A stretch of DNA of 20,915 nt from JBBSTY01 sp038235385 (GTDB lineage Bacteria; Actinomycetota; Acidimicrobiia; Acidimicrobiales; Acidimicrobilacustridaceae): NCBI GenBank assembly GCA_038235385.1, contig JBBSTY010000070.1, forward strand, positions 1-20,915, written 5' to 3'. The position numbers were made by a program, and so were the translations under genes. The notes under the pieces were generated by a model. It ran no database searches, was not told the origin of the DNA, and was given only the letters and a program-made list of their open reading frames with translations. Shown piece by piece: positions 6,366 to 13,187 of the stretch (positions are counted from its first letter, which is position 1; each line of letters starts with the position of its first letter).

Positions 6366-7913
6366 ATGGCGTTGGGGTTCTGGAACGTGGCGACCGAGGA
6401 TCCGGAGCGCATCGCGCTCGTCACCCAGGACGGCGAGGCGCGCACCGCCGGCGAGCTCCACGCGGCCGCCAACCAGGTGAGCCACGGGCTCCGAGCGCTC
6501 GGTCTCGAGGCGGGCGACACCGTCGCCGTGGTCCTGCCGAACGACCTGCCGATGCTCGAGGTGTACCTGGGAGCGGTGCAGATCGGCCTGTACCTCACGC
6601 CCATCAACCACCACCTCGTCGGTCCCGAGATCGCCTACATCGTCAACGACAGCGACGCCAAGGTGCTCATCGCCGACGAGCGCTTCGCCGACGAGGTCAC
6701 CAAGGCCCTCACCGAGGTGCAGATCCCGGGCACCAACCTGTTCGCCGTCGGATCGGTCGACGGGTTCCGGTCCTACGGCGACCTCACGGCCGGGCAGCCG
6801 TCCACCCCTCCGGAGGGACGTACCGCTGGCTCCCCGATGCACTACACGTCGGGAACCACGGGCAAGCCCAAGGGCGTCAAGCGGGCGCTGGTCGACATCG
6901 ATCCCGACGTCCTGGGTGAGCTCTACGCCGGGTTCCAGGGCATGTTCGGTGTGCAGCCGCTCGGCGACAACGTCCACATCACCGGCTCGCCGCTCTACCA
7001 CACGGCCGTGCTCATGTGGACGGCCAACTCGCTGCACATGGGCCACACCGTGGTCCTCATGGACAAGTGGACCCCCGAGGAGATGCTGCGGCTGATCCAG
7101 GAGCACCGGGTCACGACGAGCCACATGGTGCCGACCCAGTTCCACCGCCTCCTCGCTCTGCCCGAGGAGGTGCGCGGGTCCTACGACGTCTCGTCGTTGC
7201 GGTGCATGGTGCACGCCGCCGCGCCGTGCCCGCCCGACGTCAAGCGCCGCATGATCGAGTGGTGGGGCGACGCCATCATGGAGTACTACGCGGCCACCGA
7301 GGGCGGCGGCTCGATCATCACGGCGCAGGAGTGGCTGAACAAGCCCGGCTCGGTGGGTGTCGCCTGGCCCGGGTCGGAGCTGCGCATCTACGACGAGGAG
7401 GGCAACCAGGTGCCGACTGGCACCGAGGGAACCGTGTACATGAGCCTGGCGCTCGCCAACTTCGAGTACAAGGGCGACGAGCAGAAGACCAACGAAGCTC
7501 GCCGCGACGGGTTCTTCACCGTCGGCGACTGGGGCCTGCTCGACGAGGACGGGTACCTGTTCCTGAAGGATCGCAAGTCCGACATGATCATCTCGGGTGG
7601 CGTCAACATCTACCCGGCCGAGATCGAGGGCGAGCTGCTGTCGTTCCCCAAGATCGGCGACGTCGCCGTGTTCGGCATCCCCCACGAGGACTGGGGCGAG
7701 GAGATCAAGGCCGTCGTCCAGCCGGCCGACGGGATCGAGCCCGACGATGCCCTCCGCGACGAGATCTTCGCGTTCTGCACCGACCGCCTGGCCAAGTTCA
7801 AGCGGCCCAAGACCATCGATTTCGTCCCGGAGCTCCCGCGCGACCCCAGCGGCAAGCTCTACAAGCGCAAGCTGCGCGATCCGTACTGGGAGGGCGCCGA
7901 CCGCAACATCTGA
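6366..7913 (+). CDS. fadD: Acyl-CoA synthetase, AMP-forming (FadD type)
   Basis: This 515-residue enzyme of the ANL superfamily activates a carboxylic acid with ATP to acyl-AMP and then acyl-CoA. Motifs are complete: P-loop YTSGTTGKPKGVKR (160-173), adenine motif YYAATEGGG (308-316), the ribose-binding Asp in GDWGLLDEDG (387-396), the hinge region DRKSDMIISGGVNIYP (402-417), and the adenylation Lys497 in PSGKLYKRKLRDP. Length is normal for medium or long-chain members of the actinobacterial FadD group. The exact substrate is not readable. The ATG has AGGGG a few nt upstream. A perfect CTGACG-N3-CGTCAG palindrome 45 nt upstream suggests control together with the acyl-CoA dehydrogenase at 13183-14412. 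The symbol is the generic family label. Confidence 0.93.
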   Translation: MALGFWNVATEDPERIALVTQDGEARTAGELHAAANQVSHGLRALGLEAGDTVAVVLPNDLPMLEVYLGAVQIGLYLTPINHHLVGPEIAYIVNDSDAKVLIADERFADEVTKALTEVQIPGTNLFAVGSVDGFRSYGDLTAGQPSTPPEGRTAGSPMHYTSGTTGKPKGVKRALVDIDPDVLGELYAGFQGMFGVQPLGDNVHITGSPLYHTAVLMWTANSLHMGHTVVLMDKWTPEEMLRLIQEHRVTTSHMVPTQFHRLLALPEEVRGSYDVSSLRCMVHAAAPCPPDVKRRMIEWWGDAIMEYYAATEGGGSIITAQEWLNKPGSVGVAWPGSELRIYDEEGNQVPTGTEGTVYMSLALANFEYKGDEQKTNEARRDGFFTVGDWGLLDEDGYLFLKDRKSDMIISGGVNIYPAEIEGELLSFPKIGDVAVFGIPHEDWGEEIKAVVQPADGIEPDDALRDEIFAFCTDRLAKFKRPKTIDFVPELPRDPSGKLYKRKLRDPYWEGADRNI

Positions 7914-7971
7914 CCACGAGATCCGACCGGCCGAGGTACCGGACACGAGCAGGTGCCGCCATGATGGTCCC

Positions 7972-8640
7972 GTGGTTGACCGGGCCCCCCACCATCGGAG
8001 CACCGAGGCGCGACGCCTGGCCGAGCAGGTGCTGCCCCGAGCGGTCGATCTGTGGGGTCTGAGCTGGGACCGCGACGAGGACGGCGTCGACACCGCCGGG
8101 TCCACCGGGACACCGGACTCCTGCCTGCCCACCACCTTCCCGGACGCGGCCCGACTCGCGGATGCCGACGTCACGTTCGTCCGGGCACGCCGGTTCGGGC
8201 TCGTCCACGCCGTCTCGACGGTCTTCGACGATGCGTCGCACGCGAACGAGGCGTGGCTCCAGCTCGGCGACGACGCGTTCATCAGCTGCTTCGCCGAGGC
8301 GGTGGTGGCCGCCGCCGACGTCGACACGGGTATGGAGCTGCTCGGCCCCGTCGTCGAATCGGTCCCGCCGGCCGCGCCCGATGCCTCGACGACCGGTCAC
8401 CCGTCGGCGCGTGGTGCCACCTCGCACGGTCGCCATCGCACCACCCGCGCCCGGGTCACCCTGTCCGCGGCGGCGGACGACGCGCTCTACCCCATCGCCA
8501 TCGATGTGGCCGTGATCCTCGCCGGCTCGATCGTCGTGACGGTGTGGGCGGTGGAGCACCCCGGTCCGGCCAAGGAGCGGGGCTGGGCCCGCCTCGTCGA
8601 GCGCATCGAACGCAAGATCGACGTGGCCGCGGCGCCGTAG
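7972..8640 (+). CDS. Hypothetical protein, possibly a sensor-like domain
   Basis: This 222-residue soluble-looking protein is not recognised. The N-terminal half has AEQVLPRAVDLWGLSWDRDEDGVDT, then a hydrophobic/acidic region (FGLVHAVSTVFDDASHANEAWLQLGDDAFISC), a Pro/Thr/His-rich spacer near residues 125-160, and a beta-like end (ALYPIAIDVAVILAGSIVVTVWAVEH). The pattern of a conserved-looking Cys after an A-x-x-A helix and a final strand recalls PknH-type sensor domains of actinobacteria, but there is no signal peptide, so this is weak. I place the start at GTG 7972, the first start codon after the synthetase stop in this frame. It lacks a Shine-Dalgarno, but CATGAT lies 6 nt upstream, which could be the -10 of a leaderless transcript. 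It follows the synthetase by 58 nt and converges on the next gene. Confidence 0.6.
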   Translation: MVDRAPHHRSTEARRLAEQVLPRAVDLWGLSWDRDEDGVDTAGSTGTPDSCLPTTFPDAARLADADVTFVRARRFGLVHAVSTVFDDASHANEAWLQLGDDAFISCFAEAVVAAADVDTGMELLGPVVESVPPAAPDASTTGHPSARGATSHGRHRTTRARVTLSAAADDALYPIAIDVAVILAGSIVVTVWAVEHPGPAKERGWARLVERIERKIDVAAAP

Positions 8641-8651
8641 CCGGGCGGGGG

Positions 8652-9068
8652 TCAGACGTCGAGGTCGAGGCGCTGGCGGTTGGTCTCGATGCGCTCGAAC
8701 AGATCATCGACGTGTTCGACGCAGGGGAGCTCGAGCTGCTCGCCGGAGTTGAGCTCGAGATCGAGCACCCAGTAGCCGGGAACCACCTCGATCTCGTAGA
8801 TGCGATACCACGGGATGTCGCGGCGCCAGGGCCACCGTGCCAACACCCGCAGCCCGTTCGGGCGCACCTCGACCGCCGAGCCGAGCACGATGCGCAACCC
8901 GTAGATCGACGACGCCAGACCGAGCGTGCTGAGCACCCGCCACTCCAGGTCGACCCCCGCGGTGACGACCGCCGGAACGAACATGAGCACCAGGAACCCG
9001 AGCAACCCCGCCCGCAGGATGCGGGTGAGGGGCCTCATGCGCAAGCGGTAGCGGACGACCATCGTCAC
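8652..9068 (-). CDS. Small membrane protein with PH-like domain
   Basis: This 138-residue protein has a basic N-terminus, two adjacent hydrophobic segments (about 17-37 and 47-61) and a soluble C-terminal part. The latter reads like a short bacterial PH-type beta-sandwich: VEVRPNGLRVLARWPWRRDIPW, YEIEVVPGYWVLDLEL, then a helix DDLFERIETNRQRL. Such membrane-linked PH-like proteins are common in actinobacteria and mostly uncharacterised. The start is uncertain: GTG 9068, ATG 9062 and ATG 9038 are all in frame with no strong Shine-Dalgarno. It converges on the preceding unknown gene with an 11-bp gap and is divergent from the RecQ-like gene. Confidence 0.7.
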   Translation of the reverse strand: MTMVVRYRLRMRPLTRILRAGLLGFLVLMFVPAVVTAGVDLEWRVLSTLGLASSIYGLRIVLGSAVEVRPNGLRVLARWPWRRDIPWYRIYEIEVVPGYWVLDLELNSGEQLELPCVEHVDDLFERIETNRQRLDLDV

Positions 9069-9149
9069 CAGTCTCGCGGATCGCTCCCCCTGGCCGCCAC
9101 GCCGGCGGCGATCGCTCGGATGTCACGGGTGCTCCCTAAGGTGCACGCC

Positions 9150-11198
9150 ATGAGCGATGACCTCCACGAGTCGGCCCGGGCGCTGTTGCAACGGCTGACC
9201 TCGCGTCCCGACGCCGACTTCCACGAGGGCCAGTGGGAAGCCATCGAGGCACTGGTCCGGGACCACCGCCGGGCGCTCGTGGTGCAGCGCACGGGGTGGG
9301 GGAAGAGCGCGGTGTACTTCATCGCCACCCGGCTCCTCCGCGACCAGGGCGCCGGCCCCACCATCCTCCTGTCGCCTCTCCTGGCGCTCATGCGCAACCA
9401 GATCGAGGCCGCCCGCCAGATGGGCGTGCACGCCCGCACCATCAACTCGGCCAACACCGACGAGTGGGCCGAGATCCTCGCCGAGGTCGATGCCGACACC
9501 GTCGACCTGCTGCTGATCTCGCCCGAGCGCCTGGCCAACCGCCGCTTCCGCGACGCCGTGCTCGACACCTTGGGTTCGACGGCGGGGATGGTCGTGATCG
9601 ACGAAGCCCACTGCATCAGCGACTGGGGCCACGACTTCCGACCCGACTACCGCCGGGTCCGACGGATCCTCGACCTCCTCCCCGCCGATGTCCCGGTGCT
9701 CGCCTGCACGGCGACGGCCAACGACCGCGTGGTCGACGACATCGTGTCCCAGCTGGGTGCGGGCCTCACCGTCGCCCGTGGACCGCTGGCCCGCGACGGA
9801 CTGGCCCTCCACGTCATCGACCTGCCCACCCCGGCCCAGCGCATGGCGTGGCTGGTCCGGGCCGTCCCCGATCTTCCCGGCACCGGCATCGTGTATTGCC
9901 TCACCAAGCGCGATGCCGCCCTGGTCACCGACTGGCTGGTGGCGAACGGCATCGACGCCGGCTGCTACACCGGCGCCTCCGAGGGTCGCGAGGAGCTCGA
10001 GCAGCGCCTCCTCGCCAACGACATCAAGGTGGTGGTCGCCACCTCGGCGCTGGGCATGGGGTTCGACAAGCCCGACCTCGCGTTCGTCATCCACTTCCAG
10101 TCCCCGGGCTCGCCCATCTCGTACTACCAGCAGGTCGGGCGCGCCGGGCGCCAGCTCGACCGCTCGATCGGGGTGCTGCTGCGCGGCAACGAGGACCGCG
10201 ACATCCAGAACTGGTTCATCGAGCGGGCCTTCCCCACCCGGGAGGAGTCCGAGGACGTCATCGCCGCCCTCGAGGAGCGCGACGACTTCACCAAGCTCGC
10301 CGAGCTCGAACGGGTCGTGAACGTGCGCCCGAGCCGCATCGAGCTGCTGCTCAAGAACCTCGAGGTCGACGGCGCCATCGTGGCCGACGGCCAAAAGTAC
10401 CAGCGCACCCCGAGGCCGTGGGCCTACGACGAGGATCGGGTCGCCGGCATCACCGCGCTGCGTCGCACCGAGCAGCAGCAGATGCACGACTACGGCACCG
10501 ACGCCGCCGACTGCCGCATGGCGTTCCTCCAGCGCCTGCTCGACGACCCCGATCCAGTGCCCTGCGGCCGCTGCGACCGGTGCATCGGCCCGACGCTGCC
10601 CCAGGAGGCCGATCCGGTCCTCGCCGGGGCCGCGTCGACCTTCGTGCGGGCGCAACCGTTCTTCATCGAACCGCGCAAGCAGCTGCCCAACCGGTCCAAG
10701 CTCGCTCCCGAGCGGCGGGTCGAGATCGGCCGGGCTCTCGGCCGACTCGGCGACGGCGGCTGGGGCACGCTGGTCCGCACCGGTCGCGACGACCACCGCT
10801 TCGCCGACGAGCTGGTGGCGGCGCTGGCCGACCTGGTCCGCGACTGGGGTCCCGACCCTGCGCCCACCTGGCTGACGTTCGTGCCGTCGCAGCGCGATCC
10901 TGCCCTCCTGGTCGATCTCGCCGAGCGTCTGGCCGCCGCGCTGGGCCTGCCCCTCCACCCCGTCATCGAGCGCATCGCCGACCGCGACCCCCAGGTGGCC
11001 ATGGCCAACAGCACCCGCCAGCACGCCAACGTCCTCGGGGCCTTCACCGTCGCCGAGCCCGTGCCGACCGGCCCCGTCCTGCTCGTCGACGACACCGTCG
11101 ACTCCCGCTGGACCATCACCGAGGTCGGCGCCCTCCTCCGCGACGCGGGCTCCCCCGCGGTGCACCCGCTCGCCGTCGCCGACGGCGGGGCATCATGA
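9150..11198 (+). CDS. RecQ-family DNA helicase fused to a ComF-like phosphoribosyltransferase domain
   Basis: This 682-residue protein has an SF2 helicase core: FHEGQWEAI (24-32), Walker A RTGWGKS (47-53), DEAH (151-154), TATAND (187-192), SALGMGFDKPD (299-309) and QQVGRAGR (327-334), then a RecQ zinc module with Cys455, 472, 475 and 478. No HRDC domain follows. Residues ~573-682 instead match ComF-type phosphoribosyltransferases: a strand and helix (TWLTFVPSQRDPALLVDLAE), QVAMANSTRQHANVLGAF, and the PRPP-loop motif VLLVDDTVDSRWT (643-655). The domain order is directly visible; its activity is not known. It should unwind DNA 3'-5' in the cytoplasm. The stop is 4 nt before a DprA-like gene, implying one unit. 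ATG 9150 was chosen because homology begins there; TAAGGT 7 nt upstream may be a leaderless -10, or AAGG a weak ribosome site. Confidence 0.92.
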   Translation: MSDDLHESARALLQRLTSRPDADFHEGQWEAIEALVRDHRRALVVQRTGWGKSAVYFIATRLLRDQGAGPTILLSPLLALMRNQIEAARQMGVHARTINSANTDEWAEILAEVDADTVDLLLISPERLANRRFRDAVLDTLGSTAGMVVIDEAHCISDWGHDFRPDYRRVRRILDLLPADVPVLACTATANDRVVDDIVSQLGAGLTVARGPLARDGLALHVIDLPTPAQRMAWLVRAVPDLPGTGIVYCLTKRDAALVTDWLVANGIDAGCYTGASEGREELEQRLLANDIKVVVATSALGMGFDKPDLAFVIHFQSPGSPISYYQQVGRAGRQLDRSIGVLLRGNEDRDIQNWFIERAFPTREESEDVIAALEERDDFTKLAELERVVNVRPSRIELLLKNLEVDGAIVADGQKYQRTPRPWAYDEDRVAGITALRRTEQQQMHDYGTDAADCRMAFLQRLLDDPDPVPCGRCDRCIGPTLPQEADPVLAGAASTFVRAQPFFIEPRKQLPNRSKLAPERRVEIGRALGRLGDGGWGTLVRTGRDDHRFADELVAALADLVRDWGPDPAPTWLTFVPSQRDPALLVDLAERLAAALGLPLHPVIERIADRDPQVAMANSTRQHANVLGAFTVAEPVPTGPVLLVDDTVDSRWTITEVGALLRDAGSPAVHPLAVADGGAS

Positions 11199-11202
11199 CG
11201 CC

Positions 11203-12114
11203 GTGAACGATGCTGCGAAGGCCGTGCTGGCCCTGACCAACCAACTCGTCGACGTCGGCGTCCGCCCCCTCAAAGCCTCTGAGCTGTGGCCGCTCCTGGA
11301 GGCGGTCGGGGACCCATCGGCGCTGCTCGGGAGGACCGCGGCCGACCTGCGGTCCGAGCTCCCCGACGACCTCGACGCCGAACGCATCGCTGCCCTGCTC
11401 GGCTCGGGGCTCGCGCTCGCCGCGCAGCTGAGCGCGCTCGACGACCGCGGCATCTGGTGCCTCACCCCGTTCGACCCCGACTACCCCGCCGGGCTGCACG
11501 ACCGGCTGGGCAACGCGACGCCGCCCGTGCTCTACGGCGCCGGCGAACCGGCGTTGCTCAGCAGCGACACCTTCGGCATCGTCGGCTCCCGGGAGCCCGG
11601 CGACGAGAGCATCGAGGTCGCCCGGGCGGTGGCCGGCATCGCCGTCGAGCACGACGTCGTGGTGGTCACCGGCGGGTCTCCGGGCATCGACCACGCGGCA
11701 TCGGCCGCCGCGCTCGCGGCCGGCGGCGCCACCGTCAGCGTGTTGGCCGAGTCCCTCGATCAGGCCATCGGTCGAGCCGACACCCGCCGCGCGCTCATCG
11801 GCGGACAGTCCTGCGTGTGCACGCCCTACCGGCCCGACCTCGCGTACGACGTCGTCCGGGCGCGGGGTCGCAACCGGATCATCTACGGGCTCAGCACCGT
11901 CGTGCTGGTGGTGGCCGTCGCCATCGACGCCGACACCACCTGGACCGGCGCCACCGAGGCGATCGAACGCCGTTACGGCCCGGTGGCGGTCTGGCGCGGC
12001 GCCGGGGGCGGTCCCGACAACGAGGCGCTGGAGCAGGCCGGGGCGGTCCCCGTGACCGATCCGTCGGCCCTGGTCGAGGGCCTCGGCGACCCCGACCTCT
12101 CGTTCGGCGGCTGA
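11203..12114 (+). CDS. DprA/Smf-like SLOG-domain protein
   Basis: This 303-residue protein has an N-terminal helical region (1-85) and a DprA-type Rossmann domain: PFDPDYPAGLHDRLGNATPPVLYGAG-like lead-in, GIVGSR (125-130), TGGSPGID (156-163), RNRIIYGLS (223-231) and a late TG (248-249). DprA loads RecA on incoming single-stranded DNA. Here the canonical SGGA-GID-AH pattern reads TGGSPGIDHAA, the SGS-T segment is altered, and no C-terminal winged helix is present, so it may be a specialised paralogue rather than the main competence DprA. It starts with GTG 4 nt after the RecQ-ComF stop, so the two should be co-expressed and may work together. SLOG relatives also bind nucleotides or related ligands in other systems. 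Confidence 0.85.
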   Translation: MNDAAKAVLALTNQLVDVGVRPLKASELWPLLEAVGDPSALLGRTAADLRSELPDDLDAERIAALLGSGLALAAQLSALDDRGIWCLTPFDPDYPAGLHDRLGNATPPVLYGAGEPALLSSDTFGIVGSREPGDESIEVARAVAGIAVEHDVVVVTGGSPGIDHAASAAALAAGGATVSVLAESLDQAIGRADTRRALIGGQSCVCTPYRPDLAYDVVRARGRNRIIYGLSTVVLVVAVAIDADTTWTGATEAIERRYGPVAVWRGAGGGPDNEALEQAGAVPVTDPSALVEGLGDPDLSFGG

Positions 12115-12141
12115 ACGCCCGGCCCGGCGCCGACGGTTCGA

Positions 12142-12786
12142 TCAGAGCAGGGCCGCCACCAACTGGCGACCGATCCACCCACCGAAGCGCCGATCGGTCC
12201 AGCCCCGCTGGCGCACGAGCAGGTCCCAGAGCTCGACCGAGTTGTGGGTCCACAGGACATCGCGGGCCTCGGCGCGCGACACGCCGGCGCGCAGGTGACC
12301 GAGCTCGTCGAGGTGGGTGGCGAACACGGTCATGCCGGTGAGGCGCTCGGCCTGGAGCTGGTCCCACAGCTCCGCCGCGCTTGTATCGGACGCAGCGGCG
12401 GCCCGCACGACCAGGAGGATCGGACTCACCCGGGGGGCGACCCCGGCGAGGTGCTCGCCGTAGGTCTCGAGCTTGCGGCGCGGATCGGGCTCGGCCATGT
12501 TGCGGGCGACGAACTCGCGCTGGAGCATGGGCACCTGTACGTCGTCACCGACGACGGCGACGTCGAAGACGGCCTTCACCAGGCCAGCCTTGTTGGTGAA
12601 CGCCTTGTAGACGGTCTCGACCGAGACGTCGGCCGCCTCGGCCACCGCGGCCATGGTCGTTCCCGCGTAGCCCCGGGCGACGAACAGCGCGAGGGCGGCG
12701 TCGAGCACCGCCTGACGGTTCTGGCGCGCGTGCTCCTGGCGGCGGCTGGCGTCGTAGGACCGGGGTTGACGTCCTGCACTTTTCAT
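12142..12786 (-). CDS. TetR-family transcriptional regulator
   Basis: This 214-residue protein has the TetR N-terminal DNA-binding domain at about 22-70: NRQAVLDAALALFVARGYAG, TMAAVAEAADVSVETVYKAF and NKAGLVKAVFD. The C-terminal ligand-binding part is helical and divergent (RVSPILLVVRAAAA, AELWDQLQAERLTGM, VLWTHNSVELWDLL). ATG 12786 has AGGAG 6 nt upstream. The intergenic palindrome at 12797-12809 overlaps this ribosome site, suggesting autorepression and control of the divergent small gene at 12848. The gene ends 27 nt from the converging DprA-like gene. The ligand is unknown. Confidence 0.9.
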   Translation of the reverse strand: MKSAGRQPRSYDASRRQEHARQNRQAVLDAALALFVARGYAGTTMAAVAEAADVSVETVYKAFTNKAGLVKAVFDVAVVGDDVQVPMLQREFVARNMAEPDPRRKLETYGEHLAGVAPRVSPILLVVRAAAASDTSAAELWDQLQAERLTGMTVFATHLDELGHLRAGVSRAEARDVLWTHNSVELWDLLVRQRGWTDRRFGGWIGRQLVAALL

Positions 12787-12796
12787 TCCATGCTCC

Positions 12797-12809
12797 TGTA
12801 ACGGATACA
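12797..12809. promoter_or_regulatory. Candidate TetR operator in the divergent promoter
   Basis: TGTAACGGATACA is symmetric except for one base pair (TGTA-n-C-n-G-n-TACA). A second, wider symmetry, GGATAC-N8-GTATTC at 12803-12822, overlaps it. Both lie in the 61-bp gap between the TetR gene and the divergent small gene, where a local repressor would act. Confidence 0.5.
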
Positions 12810-12847
12810 ACCCATCGTATTCGATATCTTCACCCGAGGAGCAGATG

Positions 12848-13153
12848 ATGACCTACGCCTTCATCCAGGACGTGCCGGCCAACGCCGAGATGTATGCCCA
12901 GATCCGCGCCAAGCTCCCCAGCGAGCCGCCCGCCGGGCTGATCAGCCACGTCGTGATCGAGCACGAGGGCGGTCTGCGGTACGTCGATGTGTGGGCGAGC
13001 CGTGAGCAGTGGGATCGGTTCCGCTGGGACCAGGTCGAACCCGCGGTCGACGAGGTGCTGGCCGGCTACGGACTCCCCCACGACCACGACCTGGTCACCA
13101 TCACCGACGTCACGGTGATCGACGCGTGGGTCGGTCAGCCGGTGATCGCCTGA
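12848..13153 (+). CDS. Small alpha/beta protein, possible ABM-type (dimeric ferredoxin-like fold)
   Basis: This 101-residue protein (MTYAFIQDVPANAEMYAQIR) has a beta-alpha-beta pattern: first strand YAFIQDV, helix EMYAQIRAKL, strands LISHVVIEHEGG and LRYVDVWAS, helix REQWDRFRWDQVEPAVDEVL, and a final strand VTVIDAWVG. This resembles the antibiotic-biosynthesis-monooxygenase and related dimeric alpha/beta-barrel proteins, but no catalytic residue can be assigned. GAGGAG upstream favours the ATG at 12848 over the adjacent ATG at 12845. Divergent orientation from the TetR gene, with a shared palindrome, makes it the probable target of that regulator. The stop codon lies inside an 8-bp tandem repeat. 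Confidence 0.78.
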   Translation: MTYAFIQDVPANAEMYAQIRAKLPSEPPAGLISHVVIEHEGGLRYVDVWASREQWDRFRWDQVEPAVDEVLAGYGLPHDHDLVTITDVTVIDAWVGQPVIA

Positions 13154-13167
13154 TCGCCTGATCGCCT
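13144..13167. repeat. Three tandem copies of an 8-bp unit over the stop codon
   Basis: GATCGCCT is repeated three times without gaps and followed by a diverged GATGGCGA. The first copy contains the TGA of the small gene at 12848-13153. Copy-number slippage downstream of the stop would be neutral; loss upstream would extend or shorten the protein end slightly. Confidence 0.85.
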
Positions 13168-13187
13168 GATGGCGAGCGTCGATCAGG
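13165..13187. terminator. Weak bidirectional hairpin between converging genes
   Basis: CCTGAT at 13165-13170 pairs with ATCAGG at 13182-13187 (6-bp stem, 11-nt loop). It overlaps the dehydrogenase stop codon. No U-tract is present, so its role as a terminator is uncertain. Confidence 0.25.

Noticed and set aside
6147..8327. 726-residue minus-strand frame across the acyl-CoA synthetase
   Set aside because: It lies antisense to a complete FadD with all catalytic motifs; it has no recognisable domain.
8052..9149. N-terminal extension of the RecQ-ComF protein
   Set aside because: It runs through two other genes in a Arg/His-rich frame without homology; helicase similarity begins at 9150.
9123..11165. 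680-residue minus-strand frame opposite the RecQ-ComF gene
   Set aside because: Composition is antisense-like and it contains no motif; the plus strand carries a full helicase.
12142..12786. TetR as the regulator of the CTGACG-N3-CGTCAG sites
   Set aside because: Its own promoter has a different palindrome (TGTAACGGATACA) and no copy of the CTGACG site, so there is no evidence linking them.
13144..13167. CRISPR-like repeats
   Set aside because: The units are 8 bp, contiguous and without spacers.
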